Shown in pieces: positions 32,468-43,805 of a stretch of 64,000 nucleotides of DNA. The notes beneath the pieces are model-generated. The model saw only the letters and a list, made by a program, of their open reading frames with translations. It had not been told where the DNA came from and made no database searches. Numbering within the stretch: position 1 is the stretch's first letter; each line of letters starts with the position of its first letter. This DNA is from Hirudinaria manillensis (taxonomy: Eukaryota; Annelida; Clitellata; Hirudinida; Hirudinidae): NCBI GenBank assembly GCA_034509925.1, contig CM067526.1, positions 2,950,001 to 3,014,000 of the forward strand, given 5' to 3'. The position numbers and the translations under genes are program-made.

Positions 32468-34049
32468 ATGAATGAAGTTGATTGGACCGAGAAATTGAAG
32501 AAATGCAAAAGAAGAAAGCTTATGATTTTTGGAGCATTATTCTTCAAAGGTTAATGAGTATTTAGTCAAGTTTAATGAATTCTTTTTACTAATTAATAAA
32601 ATTATTACTAAAAGTTATGCGGAATGCCGAGAGAACGGAAATTGAAAGATAATTTAATACATGAAATCAATCAAATAATTTTATTATTAGGATGAAAAGT
32701 TAGCACCGTTTGTTGGCATATAACAAAACATTTAGGCCGATCAACCGTTTCATTGTCATAGGATGACCTTTATTATATTTTAAAAATTTATCTTTTATAC
32801 AAAGTGCTTGATATCAGCGTTTCTGGATCAACATTTTATATTGAAATCGTAAACTCTGGAGAGGATAAAATATTGAAATGTGATGACGTGCCCAAGTATT
32901 GGAAGCGAGGATATGAGGATATTTTTGACGGGAATATCACCAAGGCATACAACAAAACATTCGAAATCGACAACAACGATCTTAAAATTAACCAAGCAAC
33001 TTTCGATTTAGCTGGTCAATATTTTTGTCTCACAAAGAACCACAATCATTCATCTGCCGTAGAAGTCATTGTTATCGGTATGTTTGACATTGTTTCTAAA
33101 ACATCAATTTTCATTTACATAATTTAACGAAATTTTCAAGTTTCAAAAATTAATGATATCTGAAAGGGAATCTCTCCTTTAAACATTCTTTAAAAATGTT
33201 TTTTTTTTATAAAACTTAATCTATGGAATTTATTACAGATAAAAATATTACATGCAACGTGTCAATGTTTCTTCTTCAATCAAATTTTGTCATAAATTGT
33301 TCGTTCATATTCAACGCAAGTAACACATGCAGAGCTAAACCATTATGGACTGAAAAAATATCCAACATAAATGTTACCTCTGGATTAACTGCATACAACA
33401 ACGGCTATGTAGGGCTCGATTTAAATGGAAGCAACGGTTTTAAAGATGGCAACAAGTTCTGGCTGCGAATTCTTTTCACCTGCAACATTTCATTTTATCT
33501 CGATCCAAATTTAAAAAATAATTGGACACTTGTTGAGTCGATATACGACACCAAGTACATCTCTGAGGAGATCAAGTTTTCAAGTATTCGTTTTATTAAT
33601 TACTCCATCTCAGTCTAACTAAATTCAATATTTTTATCCACAGAACAACAAAGGCTTCTTTACAGTAATAATACTCCACAATAACATTTATGAGCATTTT
33701 ATGAACATAATTCTATATATTTTAATTTCCAGGCAAGTGGATCATAATAATAATTTTTGTGATTTTATTTACAATCATGAAGAAAATATTTACCTCCAAC
33801 AGTCAGCTCATAAATACATCCTGGCTTCATGTGATCACCTTTCTGTCCAAATTCAAATCTGTATCTTCCAGCCAAGTCTTTTGTGGCTACACTGATATTG
33901 AGGTTACAGAAACATTTTCTTCCATCACAATGTCCTTCATAACCTTCATAAGGAAGGATATTACTATCAAAGGCAAATGTTTCTTTTTCTCCAGGATTTT
34001 GTTGAAAATACCATCTCATCTTGTCAGCCTCTTCATTGAAAGTGCATGA
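32468..34049 (+). CDS. Ig receptor D: two Ig-like domains, TM, antisense-derived tail
   Basis: Exons 32468-32549 (leader, KLMIFGALFFK), 32805-33077 (Ig1), 33239-33583 (Ig2), 33644-33664 (stalk) and 33733-34049. All junctions are phase 1, giving 345 residues. Ig1 has LKCD, YWKRGY and LAGQYFC. Ig2 has NYxGL (YVGLDL) where all relatives have Trp (YVWLDL). The TM exon starts normally (KWIIIIIFVILFTI), but at 33775 it runs in frame into the reverse strand of a duplicated V-like exon. This adds about 90 residues (from MKKIFTSNSQ to FIESA) and removes the normal donor and tail. The new tail has no known motif. It may be a real chimera or a decaying gene. Confidence 0.68.
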
Positions 34050-34108
34050 AAGAGTCACAGCTTTATTGGTGTTTACATGCATATATTGGATCAAATTTGC
34101 ACCATGAC
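33794..34108 (-). pseudogene. orphan V-like exon of a C-type receptor
   Basis: A complete 315-nt V-like exon, nearly identical to that of receptor C (MRWYFQ for MRWFFQ, KCFCNL for KRFCNL), with acceptor and donor kept. Its D2, D3, TM and tail exons are missing because the duplication began inside the C gene. Its reverse strand forms the tail of receptor D. Confidence 0.88.
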
Positions 34109-34748
34109 CTGGTTGGATGATATATGATTTTTAATAAATATTAAAATCTTCTGAAAATATGTTCATAAATGAAGTAAAAAATACCGATAAATCAGTACTT
34201 GCAGAACTGACGATCAAATAAATGTCAAGATGATAAATGATATTAAGTTTATCTTAAATTATTTGATAAACACCTTATTGATTTAACATTTCAGAGATCC
34301 AACTTGAATGCTTATCATGAAGCGTATTATCTATGCACATAAATATATAAAAAACTTAATATTTATTAAATCCAAATATACAAGATTTCTAGTCAAATGC
34401 AATTTCATATTCCCGTATTTAACAAGAGATTTATTAATGAAGTAGTCTAATCGTATTTTTGGTTCGTCAAACATTTATAGAATGATTGTTGAAATTGAGT
34501 TTCGGAGTTGTGTTTAATTTACTTCAAGCATTCTTACACCGATTACATAAGATGATATTTATTCGATTATTATTAATTCGATTTGAAGTAAAAAATAAAT
34601 AAATTGCAACTAACTGTGTTCTGATATCGCGAATATTATAAAAGTAATTGTAAACATTATTTGTTATATATTTACATCCAGCACATCAGTTCATGGAAAT
34701 ACCCACATCAATGTTGCAGATGCTGCGAAGCACGTGACAAATGGTTAT

Positions 34749-35018
34749 TAGGGTGCCAATGAAAAAAGTTTTTTTCAAAATTGTTTATTCCCGTTCCAGA
34801 AATTTGTTCCTTTTACATTTCTAAGGCTATATACAAAATTTTAGGTAAATCAAACGTCATTTAGAACTGTCTCAAGCATCTTGAACATCCCAATGCTTAA
34901 ACATTGCGTATAAGTGAGGAAATTACATGTTGCGCACATTTTACATGGTTGACTTCGATAGCAAGAAATATTTTATATAAAAAAATTGACTAAAATAACT
35001 TTTTTCATTGGCACCCTA
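34749..35018. mobile_element. 270-bp hAT-like MITE
   Basis: Perfect terminal inverted repeats TAGGGTGCCAATGAAAAAAG, flanked by the 8-bp direct repeat ATGGTTAT (34741-34748, 35019-35026). The copy-1 and copy-3 blocks show the empty site (near 31318 and 48732). Non-autonomous, with no open frame. Inserted after the block duplicated. Confidence 0.95.
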
Positions 35019-35075
35019 ATGGTTATCTTTTTTTTGAGTCATTGTTCATTCAAATAAACAAAGCTTTTTGTCGTC

Positions 35076-35212
35076 TGTTAAAATCGTAAATTCTCATTGT
35101 TATACTTTATCTTCGGTTTTCGCTATTGTTCGCGTTGCTTCCTTTGTTTGCCGCGTTGCATTGTTTAGTTGCTGAATAAATTTAGTTTCTTTGGGCTAAC
35201 GAGTTTCCAACA
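35076..35212. mobile_element. 137-bp solo LTR
   Basis: Begins TGTT and ends AACA, flanked by the 5-bp direct repeat TCGTC (35071-35075, 35213-35217). An AATAAA polyadenylation-type signal lies at 35175. The other block copies show the empty site (TTTGTCGTCTTTTTAAAT). This fits a solo LTR left by recombination of an LTR retrotransposon. Confidence 0.85.
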
Positions 35213-35964
35213 TCGTCTTTTTAAATAAAATCGTTTTGAAACAAAAATATTCAGTTTCAACCAGAAAGCTGGGAGCTACAAGTCAAGACATATTAAATGC
35301 ATTTATTAAAATTGAGGTAATAGAGGAAATGAAGTAAAGATGGTTAAGTAGTTTTCTAACGCACAAAATATTTAATGTCGTTGAGATAGGAATATTAATA
35401 GCGTGAAGCAATAAAAGTAATAAAATTAAAAAAAATATATATTAGCCGACCGTTTCTTATAAATATATATACTATGCGATATCATTGTCATTCACCTGTG
35501 ACCGTTAAAACCCGACGCTGACTTAGGCGGTGATTGCTGTACTTGAATTTTTATTGTAATATCTTAGTTATGGTTATTTTAAAATAGTGTTGATATTCGA
35601 CCAAATTTCAGTTTAGTTTATTATATTTTATAAAATTTAAAAAAAATCACGTACTTTTATGATATAAGATATAACACATCACCTTTTATCGATTTTTAGA
35701 GAATATCCAATAAAAAACGTCTACTGAATTTTACCTTAAAGCAATTGTAACTCTAACGAATTACATGGTTAACAAATTGCATTTAGTTACTTTGTTATTT
35801 TTTTATAACTAATTAACTAAATTTTAGTTAGCTAACTATATTGCTTTTTTTTGCAAAATAACTTTGCATTCACCGGTTACAAGTAATTATCTTCAAGTGA
35901 CTTGCTCTTCTTTATAATTAAACGAATGATCGGTTTCTCGATAGATCCAAAGCTAGATCATTAT

Positions 35965-35967
35965 TAC

Positions 35968-36031
<64 letters not shown>

Positions 36032-36055
36032 AAATATTATTATTATTTATTTTTT
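35965..36055. repeat. (ATT)n microsatellite, copy 2
   Basis: Counterpart of the tract at 32112-32200, longer and interrupted differently. Confidence 0.9.
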
Positions 36056-36342
36056 TATTATTATTATAATTATTTGTTTTCCTTTTCTTTTCACGAGATA
36101 AAAATTAGCTGAACGAAGTGTAACTGAATAAATATTGAACCAATAATAGTTGCTCGTGAGGCGAATAAGCCATCTGAACGATCGCAAAAGAGGGCATTCA
36201 AAAAGTTATTAAAAAATGTTTACTCTGCTAAAAGGATAAGTTAGAAGCAAAACAAATCCTTTACCTATATAGTATAACGACCACTAAAGGAAGAGATTAT
36301 ATAGCAAGTGTCTATTATTAAGTGTCTTATTAAATTTAATTC

Positions 36343-38259
36343 ATGAATGAAGTTGATTGGACCGAGAAATTGAAGAAATGCAAAAGAAGAAAGCTTATGA
36401 TTTTTGGAGCATTATTCTTCAAAGGTTAATGAGTATTTAGTCAAGTTTAATGAATTCTTTTTACTAATTAATAAAATTATTACTAAAAGTTATGCGAAAT
36501 GCAGAGAGAACGGAAATTGAAAGTTAATTTAATACTTGAAATCATTCAAATAATTATTTAATTAGGATGAAAAGTTAGCACCGTTTGTTGGCATATAAAA
36601 TAAAACATTTAGGCCGATCAACCGTTTCATTGTCAGGGGATGATCTTTATTATATTTTAAAAATTTATCTTTTATACAAAGTGCTTGATATCAGCGTTTC
36701 TGGATCAACATTTTATATTGAAATCGTAAACTCTGGAGAGGATAATATATTGAAATGTGATCACGTGCCCCAGTATTGGTGGCGAGGAAATGTGGATATT
36801 TTTGACGGGTATATCATCAAGGCATACAACAAAACATTCGAAATCGACAACACAAACGACAACAACGATCTTAAAATTAACCAAGCAACTTTCGCTATAG
36901 CTGGTCAATATTCGTGTCAAACAAAAAACCGCAGTAATTCATCTGCCATAGAAGTCATTGTTATCGGTATGTTTGACATTGTTTTTAAAACATCAATTTT
37001 CATTTACATAATTTAACGAAATTTTCAACAATCAAAATTAAAGATACCTGAACGGGAATCTCTCATTTAAATATTCTTAGAAAATGTTTTTTTTTTATAA
37101 AACTTAATCTATGGAATTTGTTACAGATAAAAATATTACATGCAACGTGTCAATGTTCCTTCTTCAAGATTTTGTCATAAATTGTTCGTTCATATTCAAC
37201 GCAAGTGATACATGCAGAATTAAACCATTATGGACTGAAAAAATATCCAACATAAATGTTACCTCTGGATTAACTGCATACAACAACGGCTATGTATGGC
37301 TCGATTTAAATGGAAGCAACGGTTTTAAAGATGGCAACAAGTTCTGGCTGCGAATTCTTTTCACCTGCAACATGTCATTTTATCACGATTCACATTTAAA
37401 ATATAAATGGGAACTTGTTGAGTCGATATACGACACCAAGTACATCTCTGAGGAGATCAAGTTTTCAAGTATTCGTTTTATTAATTACTCCATCTCAGTC
37501 TAATCATGTTAAGCTCATTATTTTTATCCACAGATCAACAAGGGCTTCTTTACAGTAATAATACTCAACAGTAACCTTTATGAGTATTTTATGAATATCA
37601 TACTATATATTTTAATTTCCAGGCAAATGGATCATAATAATAATTTCTGTGATATTATTTACAATCTCGATGGCTTTAATAACTGTCATCATCTGCGAAA
37701 GATATCGTTCAACTAGACGGAAGCGAGCAAGTAAATGTTCACTATTATTACCCAACTGAATAATTACGAAGCAATTTAAATTCTGAATTGTTACATTATT
37801 TCTTATTATAAACAGATTTTAGTTGCAAAAACCAACAAATTTTCAAAAATCCAGTAGTCAGGCCTTGTATAGCTACCAGATTATATTTAATAATAGATGT
37901 ACTTTAAAATTTATTATCATTACAACAATCTACATTATCTGTTAGTTATCCAGTATCGTTATTATTAAAATATTAATGCAGGAAACATGGAACTCCAAAA
38001 AGTTCCTCAGGCTCGAAAATCTGTCTGTAACAACCTGCTCAGAAATCCGCTTCGAAATGAAAATGAAGAATACAACATCGCTCCTTATTATTCCACCTCT
38101 CAAAAATTTCGCAAAAAACGTGAAAGTTCATCAAAAGTTCAAAGACGAGAAAGAAGCAAATGTGACAATCCGAAAGTACATTTCATGGGAGAAATTTCAG
38201 AATATGAAATTGTAGATTATGACGACCATGATGACGATCATTATGAAATGTGTGATTAA
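36343..38259 (+). CDS. Ig receptor E: two Ig-like domains, TM, ITIM-like tail
   Basis: Six phase-1 exons, 371 residues: 36343-36424 (leader), 36682-36966 (Ig1), 37127-37468 (Ig2), 37534-37554 (stalk), 37623-37730 (TM, WIIIIISVILFTISMALITV) and 37982-38259 (tail). Ig1 has LKCD, a double Trp in QYWWRG, and IAGQYSC. Ig2 carries N-glycosylation sites NIT, NVS, NCS and NVT. The 92-residue tail contains ISEYEIVDY; SEYEIV fits the ITIM consensus (S/I/V/L-x-Y-x-x-I/V/L), which in other animals recruits SH2 phosphatases. More tyrosines occur in EEYNIAPYY and HYEMCD. It is the only class-1 gene in the window with a complete tail of this type. An inhibitory role is inferred from the motif only. Confidence 0.82.
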
Positions 38260-39315
38260 CAGGAACACACTGAAGAGATCGAAATAGAATTTTAAAATCA
38301 ATTATGGAAAATTCCAAAACTATGAAACGTTTTAGCTTCTTTGATCAAGGTGACATGTAGCTGTTTTACAGTTATTCCAGAGCTAATTTAATTTACAAAA
38401 TTACTTAATAAGTTGTAATAATTACTTAATTGTAATAACTAAGTTGTAATAATGCAATTATCACTAATTTAACACTTCCGTATAATTACTGGTAATGTGC
38501 TTCTTGGTGTTCATTATAGTTAATTTGGTTTACCTTTTTATTGTTGAGATATTTTATATATAATATTTGATATTATGTATTAAATTGTTAAAGAAATAGA
38601 ATTTTCACAAACTTCCATTTTTCTTTGCATTAAGTGCTCATCATCTAACAACAATTCAGCTTCAATCACACTTATATTCCAATGTTTTTACACGTTCATA
38701 CTTGGAATAGTAAAATTTAAATTTAAACTGAAAAGTATTTTTAAAAGGTTTTTATGAGAACTGACCTTACTCAGATCATAATGGTCTAGTGGTTAGGATT
38801 CCAGCCTTTCACGTTGGCGGCCCGGGTTCGATTCCCGGTGTGGGAACACGTGTTTATACTTCGCTTGTTAGAAATTATTTTTCTTAAAAACAAATTAAAA
38901 CTACAAAAATACGAAAAATTAATTCACACATTACGCTGTCATTTTTTTATTCAACTCTTCAACATCGATGATACTGAAAGAGGATGTTGATAATTTAACC
39001 CAAGAAACAATTGTTCGGAAGAGTTCTACTTGAGACGACTATTATCGCTTATCACTTTCACCGTCCTTTCTCTCACTTTTTGACTTCTTGGAAATAATTC
39101 TAATAATTAAATTGTTTGACCATTTTGCAACGATCCAAATATTGAAAGCTAAGTTTAACCCAACGCCTAACGCAGTAGACAAATAGGGAGCTCGTTACAT
39201 CCGCAATTTGAAATTTATTCTTTGGCCAATTAGACGAACTTAAGGTAATTTAAAGTGTGCCAATCCTGAAGACAAATTTGACTGAAATAAATAGTAATGT
39301 ATATATATATATATA
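38260..39315. other. 3' flank of receptor E
   Basis: Contains the broken tRNA-Glu. From about 38725 on it matches the 3' flanks at 51330-51970 and 58685-59330, except for inserted DNA. No gene seen apart from the tRNA remnant. Confidence 0.5.
38775..38846 (+). pseudogene. tRNA-Glu(TTC) lacking its 5' acceptor strand
   Basis: The D arm (GGTCTAGTGGTTAGGA), anticodon arm (CCAGC CTTTCAC GTTGG, anticodon TTC), T arm (CCGGG TTCGATT CCCGG) and 3' acceptor strand TGTGGGA are intact. The seven bases before them (ATCATAA) cannot pair with TGTGGGA; the expected strand would be TCCCACA. Paralogous flanks at 51385 and 58740 lack the insert. It is therefore a 5'-truncated tRNA insertion and probably not functional. 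Confidence 0.85.
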
Positions 39316-40936
39316 CAGTGCGCGTCATAAAGATAGGACAGGTACTAGAATCACAAGTTTTCTGTCTCTATCTTTAAAATTACCGGTAAACTTCGGTCAA
39401 AATGCTGATTTTAGCGATCACAAAAGAGTAATTAATTAGTATTCAATAAAAGTTAAGACTAAAATTTGAATATTGATGAGAATCCACCAAGAAACACTTT
39501 AGTTTCAGTTTCTCGGAGTTTCCGCAATGGAGCGTGGGCTCTCTTCCGTTGAGGAAAAAAATTTTTATTACAGGTTTCACAAAAGTTCATTAACATAATA
39601 AGACTCCTTATATATTACTTGATGTCCATAACATGTTTATAGAATAAAATATCTATAGGTAACGTTATTATTGATGGGTTTAGGAAAGCAACTTAATGAC
39701 ATTGAAAGAGGACAAATTCTTGCCTTTAAAGACTTGAATTTGTCAATTTTTGAAATTTCTAGGAGGATGAATCGCTCTAGAAATGTTATTAGTCGTTTTT
39801 AAGTGATCCTCAAAGTTATGGAACGATTTGTTCCCCTGGAAGACCAAAAAAACTGGATGAACGTCAGAGAAGAGTCATCCTTCGCGAAGCTTCCAAGGGG
39901 CTCAGTTCAACAAAGGACCTAAAAAATAGCTTAAACCTAAATGTCAGTAGATCGACAATAATGAGATGTCTCCATGGAAGTGGTTTTCTAAAGTTTGTTA
40001 AGCGTCAGCACAAGCCTCTTCTGACGGAGGCCCACAAGAAGTTCCAACTGAACTGGGCAAAGGAGATGCTGGATTTGGACACCAACTGGAAGTCCGTTAT
40101 TTTTTCAGATGAAAAAAAATTTAACTTGGATGGTCCAGATGGATTCAAATTTCATTGGCATGATGTCAGAAAATGCAAAAACTCATTTTTTAAAAGAAAT
40201 TTTGGAGGTGGCTCAGTGATGGTCTGGGCTGCCATTTCCTATCGAGGTTCTTCAGAACTTGTGTTCTTAGAGGGGAATCAAAACTCGGCCAAATATGTTG
40301 AAACTCTGGACCATCACTTGTTCACATTGTGTGACAAATTTGGAAATGAAAGGGTGATCTTCCAGCATGACAATGCCCCTCTACACACGGCAAAATCAAC
40401 AAAACTTTTTTTCCAGGAAAGGAATTTGGAGGTTCTCAAGTGGCCATCTCGCTCCCCAGACTTGAACCCCATCGAAAACGTGTGGGGATTGCTTGCCAGG
40501 AAAATATATTGTAATGGCAAACAATATTCCAGCGTTCAAGAGCTGAAAGACTCTTTGGAAAAGGCCTGGAAAGAGCTGGACGAAGACAGCCTAAAACCTT
40601 TCCTGGATTCATTAAAAAACAGAATTAAAGAAGTAATTATGAAGAAAGGAGACCAAACTCATTATTGACTTTCATATAAATCATAATTTAAATGTTTAAA
40701 TCCAATAAATTTGAAAATTTATGCTCCACAGTGCTCTTCGTTGATGTGTGCAATTTCGGGAATTTCCAGTGTTTTGTTAAATTCTCACAAAATATTTATT
40801 TTTGCACAATAAATTTGATAAATCCGTAAATGTAACGTGTTTTACTATATCATATACAAAAATGGTTTACATAACTTTACTACTTGGAATGATATCATCA
40901 AAATATGCACCTGTCCTATCTTTATGACGCGCACTG
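39316..40936 (+). mobile_element. Tc1-family DNA transposon, near complete
   Basis: 1621 bp with terminal inverted repeats beginning CAGTGCGCGTCATAAAGATA on both ends (the right end reversed at 40907-40936), flanked by the TA target dinucleotide. It sits in a (TA)n tract. The paralogous flanks at about 51965 and 59315 are empty, so insertion followed duplication or spared those copies. Confidence 0.96.
39674..40668 (+). pseudogene. Tc1 transposase (DD34E) with one frameshift
   Basis: A start at 39674 opens the N-terminal helix-turn-helix region, which hits a stop after a one-base loss near 39798. The remainder is intact in another frame to 40668. Catalytic residues are visible: IFSDEKKF (D1), FQHDNAPLHTA (D2), and PDLNPIENVW (E), with 34 residues between D2 and E. 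The GSVMVWAAIS motif is present. It is a recent copy with a single visible lesion; read as it stands it is inactive. Confidence 0.93.
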
Positions 40937-41957
40937 TAAATAGCAATACATGTAAATAGTAATACAAATAAATTTTAATACATTAGTCTTGCTTTGTGTT
41001 ATTTTTCAATTAAAAAATCTCTTAATGAGATAGTTTTAGCTAAAATAATAATCAAGCATATATGGTCAACACCATGTATATGTGTGTAACTGTTTGAGGG
41101 ATGATTGTGATCAGGCCGTCAAAGTATGCTATCCGCGAGGGAAATTTTAGGGTTTCAGTGGATGCTTCAGAGTTCCGGTGAGAGAGGGAGAGGAATTTGA
41201 TTGTACCAACAAAGTTATAGCTATAAAACCTGAGTGTTCCAAGCCTTTGACAGGCACTGTAGTAATATAGATTATTATATGGAGGTTTTCAACAAATGCT
41301 CCACTCCTTGTTCGCAAAAGTTAGCTTTTGACTTGAACTCCCTCATTCAGAAATCCTTATTTTGCCACTAACAACAAATAATTCGAAACAAATAAAAGTT
41401 TTTGTTACAATTTAATTTGCTAAATTTAAAATAAATCAGAGACAATATTACCATTTTCATTTTCTGATTATATTTTAAGAGCTTAGAACATACTTCCAGC
41501 AATCTTAAATTTGATATGTTTTTGTTCGTTACATATAAAACAAAAAATACTAAATAAATAAATTGTTAAAAGTTAAACATACAAATAGTTTCAGTATTTG
41601 TGCAACTATAAATTTCTTAACTACAAAAATTATTGAAAACTGTCTTTCTTGGGACGCCCACCAACTAATAATGTTTGTTTTAATAACCTGTATTCTAGCC
41701 TCTTTTCATTCACCATCATCAATATCATTTTTATATCCGGGAAGTGACCTTAAAAGTGAAAACATGCTTCGTTCAAGGCATAGTTACAAAACCATTCATT
41801 TTCTTTGAACTGTATATGAATAGTAATTAACTAATAAATAGTAAAATATTAAAATATTTTTCAGGAGTTTTATTTTATTTTGCAATGTCTAGGTTTTCAA
41901 TATTCAAGCAATGAAAAAATTGTCGCTTTATCATTATCATCATCAGCAGGAAGGAAA
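40937..41957. other. intergenic / 5' flank of receptor F
   Basis: No gene. 41090-41300 is shared with 52170-52340 and 59525-59690, which are flanks of F-type remnants. Confidence 0.45.
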
Positions 41958-43805
41958 ATGGAAGTTATAAGAAATCTCTTAGTTTTGCTGATGATCTTGA
42001 AGCGTACGGATTACTATTTTGATTGAAAATGTTATTAAATTTAATTTTACCGTATTGAGTCATTTTATGTATATGTAAATTTACATACTTGGGTGTGTTT
42101 TATTTATATGGATACTTAAATTTTTAGTTCTTTGATTACATTTTTATTTGGAAATTTAGATTTCTGCCTACTATTTTAAGTATTAAATAAATGTATTTCA
42201 TTAATTAAATGCATTTATTCAAGTTAGCGCCAAAAATGCTTCCGGACTGATATTTACAATTGAAATTGTCAACTCTGGAGAGGATAAAACATTGAAATGT
42301 GATCATATGGCTTTGTTTTGGAAGAGAGGATATGTGGATATTTTTGACGGAAATGGAATCAAGAACACATACAACAAAACTTTCGAAATTGACAACACAA
42401 CCTTCAACAATGACCTTAGAATTAATAGATTAACCTTTCAAGATGCTGGTGAATATTCATGCTTTTCAGAAGATCTTGGAGCAACGTCATCTGTTAATGT
42501 CATAGTCATTGGTATGTCTGTTACTGTTACGAAATTAGTTTTGTACAATTTCAAAAAAATCTTTTGAAAATAAGTTAAGAAATAATAAATTTAGTATCCA
42601 ATATATTGAAAATATATTCAAAGGCAAATACAGAATTTATTTACTTCAGATAAAAATATATCATGTAACTTATCTTCGTCCTCATCAAATTTTCCATCAC
42701 CTTTGCAAACAAAAGAAATTTTGACCATAAATTGTACAATAACACTGAATGCAAGCAATATGTGCGATGTTAAACCATTATGGACTGAAAAGGTATCTAA
42801 TAATAACCTAACAACTGAGATATCCTACGGATACAACAATGGTTACATGTGGCTCATTACAAACGGAGACAATGATTTCAAAGGAGGCAACAAATTTTGG
42901 TTGAGAATTATTTTGACTTGCAATTTGTCAACAGCTATTTTAAAGGAATGGAAAGTTGTTGAATTAGTTTACGACACCAACTACACCTCTCCAGAAATAA
43001 TGTTTCCATGTAATTGTTTTTGTACTCTTTCTTCTCAAAAAATGTAATAAAGGTTTACTCAATTTTTGTTTACCAGATTCTACACCGTGGCTGTGGGATG
43101 GTAGTAAACATATTCAGATATTTAATTTTATGACATATTTTTACTTGATTTAATTATTGTGTCATTCCAGGTAATTGGATCATGATGGCGATCCCAGTGG
43201 CATTACTTTTGCTGTCAGTGTTCTTGATTATCTTCATTATTCATCAAAAATATCGAAAAAGTAGAGAAGAAATTTCAACAATAAGTAATACATCTTTTTT
43301 TTGATCTGTTGATATTGCATATCATAATTCCTCATAGCTACACCCTTCCCCTGGCACAATAAATATTGTATTAATGTCGAAATTCAAGGAAGTTATTGGA
43401 TCAGGGCTTTATGGTGATAATTTAAAACCACTTGATTGGATAACCATCACAACTGATGTCAGCTATATCCAATGTATTTTGCAGCAGTTATAGAAATGAT
43501 AGGAAATTGAACAAATCATCCTGGAATCTCATAACAGTGTAACTGCGCAACGTTAAGTAATGTCACAGTGGTCATATCAAATTCTTCATACAAACACTCA
43601 TACTATAATTATATATGCCTTATTTAATTATGATTTATTCATTATATATGCTTGTAGTGTCATAGTCTTTTAAATTATAAATTTCGAAATTTCAGCTTCG
43701 TATGATCAACGTTCACCTGCTGGAGATGGAAAGAATGAAGAGAACTACGAAAGTATTCATTTAGACCAGGTTCAGTGCACTGAATACGAAACATTGTCCC
43801 AATAG
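41958..43805 (+). CDS. Ig receptor F: two Ig-like domains, TM, ITAM-like tail
   Basis: Six phase-1 exons, 313 residues: 41958-42003 (signal MEVIRNLLVLLMILK), 42224-42511 (Ig1), 42650-43009 (Ig2), 43077-43100 (stalk), 43171-43284 (TM, VALLLLSVFLIIFII) and 43696-43805 (tail). Ig1 has TLKCD, FWKRGY and DAGEYSC. Its ectodomain is closest to receptor A. The tail holds EENYESIHLDQVQCTEYETL, that is YxxI-x9-YxxL. This matches the ITAM layout of two YxxI/L units, with a spacer one residue longer than the usual 6-8. In other animals such tails recruit SH2 kinases of the Syk type, so an activating role is inferred. Confidence 0.83.

Larger units (their letters stand above)
30341..33774. repeat. segmental duplication, copy 1
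   Basis: This block (C V-like exon, shared upstream region, most of D) is repeated directly downstream as 33775-37666, and again at about 47756-51155. At the join (33769-33774) six bases ACAATC are shared by both ends, which marks a microhomology tandem duplication. Confidence 0.93.
33775..37666. repeat. segmental duplication, copy 2
   Basis: Head-to-tail copy of 30341-33774. It differs by a MITE, a solo LTR, microsatellite length and substitutions concentrated in the Ig exons of gene E. Confidence 0.93.

Noticed and set aside
38775-38846. Functional tRNA-Glu gene
   Set aside because: The 5' acceptor strand does not pair with the 3' strand (at most two pairs and one wobble of seven).
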